A DNA stretch of 23,320 nucleotides from Vermamoeba vermiformis (taxonomy: Eukaryota; Tubulinea; Echinamoebida): the NCBI GenBank assembly GCA_045837725.1, contig JBEWZL010000009.1, positions 1 to 23,320 on the forward strand, in the 5' to 3' direction. The notes beneath the pieces are model-generated. The model searched no databases. It was not told the origin of the DNA and worked only from the letters and a program-made list of their open reading frames with translations. Numbering within the stretch: position 1 is the stretch's first letter; every line of letters starts with the position of its first letter. Position numbers and translations under genes: made by a program. Shown here piece by piece: positions 11,107-18,835 of the stretch.

Positions 11107-13653
11107 TTATTTGAGTCCTAATTGCTGCTTGATGAATGTCCAATGATCGAGCGGTGCAGCTCGTTGCCACGCACCATTCACTTTGGTCTCGTACATGATC
11201 CAACACGGTCCACGCGCCATTGGTCGTGTTGAGTGAGGCGTGATGAAGACTTCTTTCTGTCTATCAAAGTGCACGAGTTGAAATATGGATGCTTTGTGGT
11301 ACTCAACTTGGTCTTTGTTGCGCCAATCACGTGCATTGTCTACGTACTTGTTGTATCTATTATTTTCATCTTCTTTGTTGGTAAAAGAGAATATGACGCA
11401 ATATCTAGGATATATATTAGCATGACGGCATTATAATGTCGAAGACAAAATTCGTACCTGGAACTCCGAATCTGATCTTCGAACACGATCTGCGATGAGA
11501 CTAAAGTTGGACTGTATTCTGCAACCTTCTTATTTAAGTCACCTTGTTGTATATGCAAGATCTATTATATTAAGCTCAATAAATGCTGATTCGAATATTA
11601 AGCTCTAGTATGTACCTCGTTATCGCCGTTTGGCTCGATCTGCAAGACTTGAATAGGCAACTCAATGTCTTCATCCATGAAGCTTAATATATGCGCATAC
11701 AAGCTTGACATACATGAAACTGCACCATTAGGTAACTATAAAGCGTTAGAATATGTGTGATTTACATGTACCGCGGATGTGACCATAACATTTTAATGAC
11801 TAAGGTTATAAACAATCGATATTGCATAAAGGATATTAATAATAATAATATAACAACTTTGTAGGGTATTTTAATGAATTTGTCGCTTACTTGAGAGAAT
11901 TTGGGTTTGCTCCAGCCAGGTAACGAAATCCACTTTAAGACTTTACAAGTAGTCGCTGAACAAATTTCGATTAAGGCTATATGTGTTCCATGGGTATAGA
12001 GCCATATTATTCCGTCGAAGATAGCCATATCATTAGCGTTCTAACTTTTACGTCAGATCGCATTTCGTTTATGAGTTTCTGGCCAAACAAACTTACGCTG
12101 ATATCCTCAATAATATCATATTTTTGTCTCTTCATGGTATTGATATTGTATTTAAAGAGGCATTTGTTCTTTGCGCTCGCCATCCACAACTAAAATCGAG
12201 CATTAAATTTGTTGAATACATTAAACTGAATAGAGGACTTACTTCGTCACCTGAGAGTGTTGCGCATGATATTTGCGACTCTTTGATCGATATTTCTTTG
12301 TCTTGAAGCACATCGAGAATGAGAATGTACTCTTCCTAAATCCAACAGTCAGATCCCGAAATCAAAGACTTGAAGAACGTACATCGCGATTTTGAATAAC
12401 TAATTTGTTGTCATAGAATTGGGGGATATTCAAGTGCGTCTTATCGTCGAAGTTTTTTTCGAGTATTTTTGCTCCAGTACGCAGATCGTAAACCTGAATG
12501 AATTTCCTCCTAAACATTGTTAAATACATGTAGGTAATTTGGAATATATACGCACCTTAACTCCCAATTACTCCATGTTAAAGCAATGAGCGAGCTACTT
12601 TTACTTCCATTCCGAATCCAAGACACAACTACAACGTAATTTTAATGAAAGTAAGGAGAAACATGTAATTAATCGTATCTTACATCCGGAGTTGAGGTTT
12701 CTAACAGTTATTTTGTTGCTAAGCTTCGGTTCGTCGTTCAGATTTGTGGGATCGAGCTTAACGTAGTCTGTTTCATTCGAGTCGTCGTCATAATTAGGAT
12801 CGTGCTACAAGAAATATTATAAATATTATATACAGCATGTTAGATCATGCTTACATGTTCCACAAAATAGTCGTTCATCAGCTCTAAGTTTCCTGAGGAA
12901 TATTTCTAAATTCAACGGATCAGAATCAACTAAATTATGCCGTAATAACTTCTGTATTATTACCGCTATTATAGTACGTGTTTCGAGGTCCCACAACTCT
13001 GTTACAAGATGATCATGTGACGAGTATGAGTAGCTGAAAAAAACGACACTCGCGTTAGAGACCATGTTTTCGAGCATGAAATATCGTCTCATACCCGTGT
13101 GACTCCATCACCTCCCATACTAATAGGCAGTACTTGCCGCTGACTGATTGATAGCGTAAGACTATCTCGGCACGTGGATTTGACGTCGGGCAACGAACGC
13201 CTAAAGTGTGCTGCACGCATCTGACAAAAAACCGTTTAGTCACAACAACATTAATTATTTAGGGTTTAATTACCGCGCATTAATAATATTTCTCTTCACT
13301 TGGAAGTGCTTTTGAACGATTTTACGCCAAGGAACATCTTTTTGTGAGTAAGAGAACGGATGTGGAAATGACTCGTTGAATATTGCTTCCTGAGTAATTA
13401 AAAATTATTTAAATATAACTAATTACAATCTAATTCCTAAATATGCCTAGGAAATTTTCGTGACGTATTAACAATAATTAATTATTTTGGATGTGTCAAC
13501 CGTAATATTGTTGTAACTCACCTTCCAAATACTGTCATACTTTACTAGATTGTTCCATGTTCGATTAACACAAACAGCGCTCATCAGCGATTTGCAATTC
13601 AAAAACGAGAAGATCGTTGCTAAAAGTTCTGTCGGTAGCGTTGCCCAGTCCAT
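11107..13653 (-). CDS. F-box protein with beta-propeller-like C-terminal part
   Basis: Fourteen exons (13653-13522, 13389-13274, 13220-13095, 13033-12978, 12892-12855, 12804-12684, 12628-12556, 12509-12383, 12335-12243, 12189-12097, 12040-11891, 11735-11616, 11561-11458, 11356-11107) give 532 residues, and every join keeps phase. The F-box is at residues 2-45 (WATLPTELLATIFSFLNCKS ... NNLVKYDSIWK). It is followed by repeated beta-strand blades, several ending in WD40- or kelch-like turns: TELWDLETRNLEL, IQVYDLRTGAKIL, EYILILDVLQDKE, KCLFKYNINTMKR. By family it would be a substrate adaptor of an SCF ubiquitin ligase with a propeller as the binding platform; the exact propeller class is not certain. 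An Asp-rich insert (PNYDDDSNETDY) sits between the first blades. Exons are as short as 38 nt. The donor at 12977 (gtacta) is weak but is the only one that keeps the frame. Confidence 0.8.
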
Positions 13654-14162
13654 AACGATTATTACAGATGACAATTTCAATAGGTGTCAACGAGTATAAA
13701 TAATTAAACTTCAAGATGTCAATAGGCGGATCGTTAAGAAGAGTGAAGGTCTTGTGTTGATTCTGAGATCTTGATTATTTTTCGCGTTAAAAAACGAATT
13801 AGTTGGCCGGGAATATTCTAGAAGAATTCTCGTGCTACGTGAACTCATAGCGCAGAGAAGTATGTTCCAGAAGGACGTGGGTAAGGAACAGTATAAATAA
13901 CGATTGATTCTGAGTAGTAATCGAGCTTTCCTTTCCATACCACGCACGGTACAAGTGAGATTACTATTGTATAACTCCCAACGGTACGTAAAAGCAGATT
14001 TTTTTACCTCTGAAATGACGAGAAAAAAGACATTTCGCGATCTGTTTTTTACCGTTTTTTTGATCTCGCGAACACGCCACACTCAAGCGGAAAAATGGAC
14101 TAATCAAAGCGGCATTTAGTAGATTCATTTAGCGTATCTATCTGGTACCACAATAGTTACGA
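13654..14162. promoter_or_regulatory. Divergent intergenic region, F-box gene and sugar transporter
   Basis: These 509 bp separate the start codons of the F-box gene (-) and the sugar transporter (+). Two identical GTATAAATAA strings in plus orientation lie at 13694-13703 and 13891-13900; the second sits about 265 bp upstream of the transporter start and could be its TATA box. A gtacgt donor-like site at 13984 could mark a 5' leader intron. The 123-codon minus-strand frame at 13711-14082 has no recognisable features and no F-box connection, so I treat it as chance. Confidence 0.35.
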
Positions 14163-16217
14163 ATGTAAGGCCACTAACCTGATCAAATTTGAGATCGAAT
14201 CTGATCGAGCGTTTTCTGATAGGCAAGCGCGGGTGATTATTTATTTAATATCAGTCAACCTACTAGGAGGATTGATCTTCGGCTACAACACAGGTATGAA
14301 TTTTAACTAATTTTTTTAATATCAAAATATTAATTATCAATTACTAGGCGTTATTGCACTGACTTTAGGCACGATTTCAGATGAATGTGGATTAAGTACT
14401 ATATTGCAAGGAGTATTAACGACGAGTATTTTGGTTGGAGCATTTGTCGGATCTGCAACAGGCAAAGTCTCGCGAGAAATTTTCTTTAACGCAATGCTAA
14501 TATATGAAATATTATTATAGGCATATTAGCGGATAAAATAGGCCGTAAAAAGGCCGTGATAATATTCAGTGCCGTTTCATTTGGTGGCGCCATCTTTTCA
14601 ATGGTCTCACCTGTCTTTTGGGTCCTTTGTATCGCTCGTGCAATCCTAGGTTATGGTAATTAATATGAATATAATCTTATTCATAGATTTCCTCGCTAAG
14701 CGCTGTAACAAGCAGATTCACATCCGATCTAAACTTTATCCTTCCATTTCTTGAATGACTAATCGTTTGAATTTAATACTAATATTATATAAATGATTAA
14801 TATATGTTATTTTAGGCGTTGGATTGGCGACGAGCGTTTGTCCGTTGTACGTGGGAGAAATGTCGAGTGTCAAATTGCGAGGCCGATTGGGCAGTTTGTT
14901 CGAGCTTGGCTTGACTTTAGGCATATTCATCAGTTACATAGTGTGCTATTTATTACTGTTACGTGATCCTAACGATTACATTGCCCGAGGTACGAGTAGA
15001 TCGTGGATCTGGATCTATGTTTTCAGATCCAGATCCAGCGTTTGAAAGTAATCTGAACTTAATACTAATATTAAATTAGGGTGGAATTGGTATTGGAGAA
15101 TAGCCTTTGGTATAGGAGGAGTGTTTGGAGTGATAGGGGTTATAATTGGAATTTTCATGCCCGAATCTACCTTTTGGATCGAGAAACAAAAACAAAGCAT
15201 GACAAAGAAATCCAATGATAATGATTATAAGAGTAATAGAGGCGATAATAATAACGAAGATGAGCCTAAAAAAGGCATGCAAATGTGGAAAGAGTTTTTC
15301 AAGCCGAAGAATGCCAAGTACGTGATCTTAGGCGTCATGTTAGCTGTGTCGTATCAACTTACAGGTATTAATTTCCACGAAAAATATGTAAATTTAATTG
15401 ATTTTATTGTTGTAGGAGTCAACGCAATTAATTTTTACACGCCTACCATTTTGGAGAGTGCTGGGCTTACGGATACGAATCTATTCACTTTAGTAGGTTT
15501 ATATAATTACATTAAAGCATATTATATAATATCAGCGGTATTTACGGCTCGTCTTTTGGTCAGATCTAACCATTTTTTTGTCGCTAGATTATTGGTGCTT
15601 GGAATTTCTTAGTAACAATCCCACCGATCTTTTTTGTGGATAAATATGGAAGAAAACCATTAATGCTCGTAGGACTATCGACTATAGTGGCTGGATTGGT
15701 CATGATTGCTTCATCGTACTACGCATCCGTAAGTCAAAACCTGGATCTGTTTTAAGTTCCGTGCTAACCACGCGTTAATAGGATTTATTGACTAATGGCA
15801 TAGTAGCTATGGTTGGAATTGGAATATTCATGATTGGTTTTGAAGCTGGACCAGGGTAAGTTCTCGATCGGATTTGACGATTTTTTTTTATTTGTCGTCT
15901 AACTCCAGTACAATTATAGAATAGTATTTTGGATCTTAGTAGGCGAAATATTTCCAAATTCAATGCGCGATGCCGCACCGAGTTTCATCAACGCATTCGA
16001 ACAGCTCTTAATCATCGCTCTGACGCTAGCGTTCCCTTCGTTAGTCGTCGCTATTGGTGCTGCAAATATATTTTGGATATTTGCAGGCATAGGAGTGTTA
16101 TGCACGATTTATATTGGCGTTATGTTGTCTGAGAGTAATGGCGCCGAGATCGGACAAACTGAACTAGCTTCACCTGGCAACAATGCTCGCGATACAAAGA
16201 GCGAAGAAGTACCTTGA
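14163..16217 (+). CDS. MFS sugar transporter (sugar porter family)
   Basis: Ten exons (14163-14164, 14223-14293, 14348-14461, 14521-14655, 14816-14989, 15080-15364, 15416-15492, 15588-15728, 15782-15855, 15920-16217) give 456 residues with about twelve membrane helices. Sugar-porter signatures appear in order: LGGLIFGYNTGV in helix 1, DKIGRKK after helix 2, ARAILGYGVGLATSV in helix 4, PLYVGEMSSVKLRGRL, PESTFWIEK before the central loop, QLTGVNAINFYTP in helix 7, DKYGRKP after helix 8, and GPGIVFWILVGEIFP in helix 10. The family moves hexoses or related solutes across membranes by facilitated diffusion or proton symport. The start codon is split AT|G by a 58-nt intron; the same layout is kept in the inverted copy at 18450-18728. 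The intron at 14462-14520 is GC-AG. The central loop is highly charged (Asn/Asp-rich). The intron at 15493-15587 was placed to keep the helix-8 spacing. Confidence 0.9.
14462..14520 (+). other. GC-AG intron in the sugar transporter gene
   Basis: The exon before it ends ...gcaacag and the intron begins gcaaag. The acceptor is attattatag at 14520. Splicing here joins SATG to ILADKIGRKK, the conserved helix 2 to loop 2-3 region, in phase 1. No GT donor nearby keeps both frame and motif. GC-AG introns are a known small class spliced by the ordinary spliceosome. This is the only one of about 57 introns in the window that I could not read as GT-AG. Confidence 0.75.
15004..15037. repeat. Perfect 13-bp inverted repeat with 8-nt loop inside an intron
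   Basis: TGGATCTGGATCT at 15004-15016 is followed by an 8-nt spacer and its exact reverse complement at 15025-15037. The arms are themselves built of GGATCT/AGATCC units. It lies wholly inside the transporter intron 14990-15079, so the transcript can fold into a strong hairpin there. Confidence 0.85.
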
Positions 16218-16382
16218 TATATACAGATACATGTGTGGGCAAGAAATGTTTGCTATGAACAAGAAGACGCCCTCGGATCTGAGATCGACAAACTCGAACA
16301 ACAATTCCTAGAAAAAGTAAGTCGGAAATTTGTGCGCAATTATTCTTGATCTTTATTGCTACCTTCATTAGTGACTGATTAT

Positions 16383-17096
16383 TTATTTTCGGAGTACGCC
16401 ACATCCGCTAACTACTAATTCGGAGTTAGCAGAGAGCCAGTAATGATACACCTGGATTAAATCGCCTTCAACACTTATCAAGCCAAAGCTAGGAGTTATG
16501 AAGGGCTCATCAGGACTTCTCACCGCTGAAAGACTTGCACCGGTGGCGGATCCAGGATCAATAAAGAACTTTCCGTCGTGTTTATACGCCTTGAACTCGT
16601 GTGTTCCACCTGTAATTAATACATCGCAATCTAAGCGACGTTGAATTACTGCGAGATCTTCTTTGTCGCTGGCAAGGAATGGATTCGTATGTACCAGCCC
16701 AAACTTGAACGATCCGACCGTTAAAACTGTTTCTTTTGGAAGCGTAGTGTCCTATTATATTTAGATAAATACAGAAATATTATTGATACATACCTCATCG
16801 CTAACACCTTGCACAATGTGAACGTTTGGCGCTATCGTCTTTAAATAATCATGCGTTTCTTTTGTAGTTAAATTTCCCGTGCATAAAATGTGGTGAATTA
16901 TGTTAGGCCCCTGTAAAAATAAATTAAATAATTATTCTATAATTATTTTAATATTTACCAAGGGACGTTTAAATTCGTTCGGTACATCCAACGCTCGTTG
17001 TGGAATGTGGAAGTCCCCGATCACCAAAACCAATATACCATTACTCTGTTGAATACGTAGTTAGATTAAACAATTACAAGCTTGAATTGTTACCAT
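16383..17096 (-). CDS. VPS29: VPS29-like retromer subunit (calcineurin-like phosphoesterase fold)
   Basis: Exons 17096-17094 (ATG only), 17045-16959, 16910-16794 and 16751-16383 give 191 residues, close to the usual 182-190 of VPS29. Matches along the whole length include [37 protein letters not shown], the [12 protein letters not shown] strand, and [15 protein letters not shown]29 is the small subunit of retromer, binding VPS35 on endosomes for cargo recycling. Of the metallophosphoesterase ligand positions, Asp12, His14, Asn43 and His120 are kept, but the Asp of the GD motif is Val66 and the first His of GHTH is Gly118. The site therefore looks unable to hold two metals; VPS29 is generally regarded as a non-enzymatic scaffold. 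The start codon is immediately followed by a 48-nt intron, so exon 1 carries no other codon. The gene converges on the transporter across 165 bp. Confidence 0.88.
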
Positions 17097-17155
17097 TTGC
17101 CACGAATTAATAACGAAGTTTAATGTAATTCCGTTTTCCCTACACAATAAGATCT

Positions 17156-17177
17156 TATAGCGCTAATATAGCGCTAA
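17156..17177. repeat. Tandem pair of an 11-bp palindrome-centred unit
   Basis: TATAGCGCTAA occurs twice with no gap (17156-17166 and 17167-17177); each copy holds the palindrome TAGCGCTA. It lies in the 129 bp between the VPS29 start and the NmrA-like stop, that is, 60-80 bp upstream of the VPS29 ATG. A promoter element is plausible but unproven. Confidence 0.5.
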
Positions 17178-17225
17178 GCTAATTATCTAGTAGTATCGCA
17201 TTGCTAGCAATCAAATATATTTTAA

Positions 17226-18368
17226 TTAAGCTGCAGGGAATAACAATCCCAAACCTCGCATCTGCAACAAGGCGTTTTTGAACGACGTTCCTTCGTGTCC
17301 GGTGATTTCTTTAAAATCATTGGTGGGCTTGGCGAATACATTTGATTTGCCTGCTAGTTCATACAGCTCGATTAAGCCTTCCGCCTGAAAGATCAACTTT
17401 AGATCCTTGCGTACGTTAAATAAATTTAGTAACTGTACCATATACTCGGGAGACGATTTCTTTATCATTTCTAAGAGTTCGTTTGGTTGCATATCTTTTA
17501 ATTTAAGCTTCTTTTGCAATACTTCCTCGTAGATCTGGTTTCCATAATTAAATACTAATTTAACCTGGAGAATATTTATTCCGCTTACCTTAGCTTGTTC
17601 TTCATTAGCTAATGGCTCAGGTCCAGATAATAAATACTCCTTATTCAGAAATCTGTCAGGGCTCAGTAAAATAGTGCTGGATGCGTCGCCAATGTCATGC
17701 GTTGAAAGAGGACAAGACACAGCACTACGATCGATCATAGGAATCATGTAATTGTCAAGTGTTTGGTCCTTGATTGACATAGTAACACCATCATCCTATA
17801 CAGAAAATTTAGTTTTGAGATCCAAAAGTACATCCGTGACACTAAACTTACGATTATAGGCACGGTACGAAGGAAACAATAAGGTATTCCCGAAGCCTTA
17901 ATATGTTTTTCAGCTTTACTAGCTTCTTTGCCAATTATAGTAAATTCCTTGTCCGCACCAAAGGCCGACACGAAGACGATCATTTTGACACTTTTGACAC
18001 TTTGACACTCGTCGACAAAGCTCGTGACTAAATTAGTTCGATCGTACACTTTCATATCTTTCTCTGGCTTAGGTGATATCACCCAAACTCTTTCGACATT
18101 CTGAAAATTGTGAGATCTAGCGAATGCAATACTAACAATTTAAACGTACCTGAATAGCCTTTCGAACAGACTCTTTGTCCTTCAAATCCAAATCAACAAT
18201 TTCTACGTTATTTATAGCTTCAAATTGCTTCAATTTCTTGTAGTCTTGGAATGGACCACCAACGCGAATGATAGCAGATCCGTCATTCTTGGAAATGATC
18301 TGTCGAATAACAGCTGCTGCGGTATTACCCGTAGCATTAGTAATTAAAATAATAGGCTTGTTGCTCAT
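17226..18368 (-). CDS. NmrA-like / atypical SDR NAD(P)-binding protein
   Basis: Exons 18368-18150, 18100-17852 and 17795-17226 give 345 residues, all introns phase 0. The N-terminal Rossmann motif is ILITNATGNTAAAVIRQI (residues 7-24), the NmrA-type variant of GxxGxxG. It is followed by VEIVDLDLKD, VERVWVISP, VKMIVFVSAFGAD, the helix KEASKAEKHIKASGIPYCFL, and the C-terminal STHDIGDASS ... YLLSGPEPLANEEQAK. This set is typical of NmrA and quinone-oxidoreductase-like atypical SDRs, which bind NAD(P) as sensors or reductases. There is no canonical YxxxK catalytic pair, as usual for the group. Eight residues (VSGINILQ) interrupt the helix after EEQAK and correspond to a 24-nt gtaagc...ctccag segment. 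The ATG is the first in frame, 83 bp from the broken transporter copy. Confidence 0.82.
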
Positions 18369-18449
18369 TATCCTGAGTCTTAAAAATAAAGGCGAAGAAA
18401 TTTTCTTTACTTGCACGAAAAATCACGTGCTTCATTTTCTATTCTGGAT

Positions 18450-18728
18450 ATGCTCCAACCAGAATACTCGTCGTTATACTCCTTGTAATATAGTGCTTAA
18501 TCCATATTCATCTGAAATCGTGCCTAAAGTCAGTGCAATAACGCCTAGTAATTGATAATTAATAATTAAAAATAATAATAATTAATTTAAAATCACACCT
18601 GTGTTATATCCAAAGATCAATCCTCCTAATAGATTGACTGATATTAAGTAAATAATTAGCCGAGTTTGCCTACAAAAATCTTGATGAGAGTTCGATCTTC
18701 AACGATCTCACAATCGTTAAACTTACAT
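18450..18728 (-). pseudogene. Inverted, truncated copy of the sugar transporter 5' end
   Basis: Read on the minus strand this matches 14163-14445: the AT|G start split by a 57-nt intron, an exon encoding MQTRLIIYLISVNLLGGLIF..., an intron ending in the same attaattatcaattactag, then VIALTLGTISDEYGLSTILQ. After that a one-base loss shifts the frame, and similarity stops at about 18450, in the middle of helix 2. No later exons are present. In the matched codons I count eight synonymous and three amino-acid-changing differences, so the copy probably evolved as a working gene before it was cut. It sits just upstream of the NmrA-like gene, on the same strand. Confidence 0.85.
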
Positions 18729-18791
18729 TCGCGGCTATTTTGATGTGTAAAATAATATATTATTTAATCCATATTCTTTTAGTTAAAGTTG

Positions 18792-18826
18792 TATTAAATA
18801 AATTGAGAGGTATCTCATTTTTTATT
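18792..18826 (-). repeat. Left terminal inverted repeat
   Basis: Read outward (minus strand) it begins AATAAAAAATGAGATACCTC. It pairs with the right end at 27 of 33 positions with one 2-nt gap. It begins 10 nt after the transposase-like gene's stop and starts with a poly(A) signal, AATAAA. The core GAGATACCTC is a near-palindrome. Confidence 0.6.
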
Positions 18827-18835
18827 TGTTTGACT

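Noticed and set aside
12921-12977. Continuous 88-codon minus-strand frame 12826-13092 as one exon of the F-box/propeller gene
   Set aside because: It cannot connect in frame to the next exon. Splicing from 12977 to 12893 keeps phase on both sides and gives LETRNLELMNDYFVEH.
13711-14082. 123-codon minus-strand frame in the divergent spacer
   Set aside because: Low-complexity, no recognisable motif, no conserved composition, and it overlaps likely promoter and leader sequence.
15076-15282. 68-codon minus-strand frame rich in Ile
   Set aside because: Antisense shadow of the transporter's central loop.
15536-15558. 23-nt micro-exon in the sugar transporter
   Set aside because: It keeps frame but inserts residues into helix 8. 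A gtaggt donor at 15493 with the acceptor at 15587 gives the usual helix-8 spacing without it.
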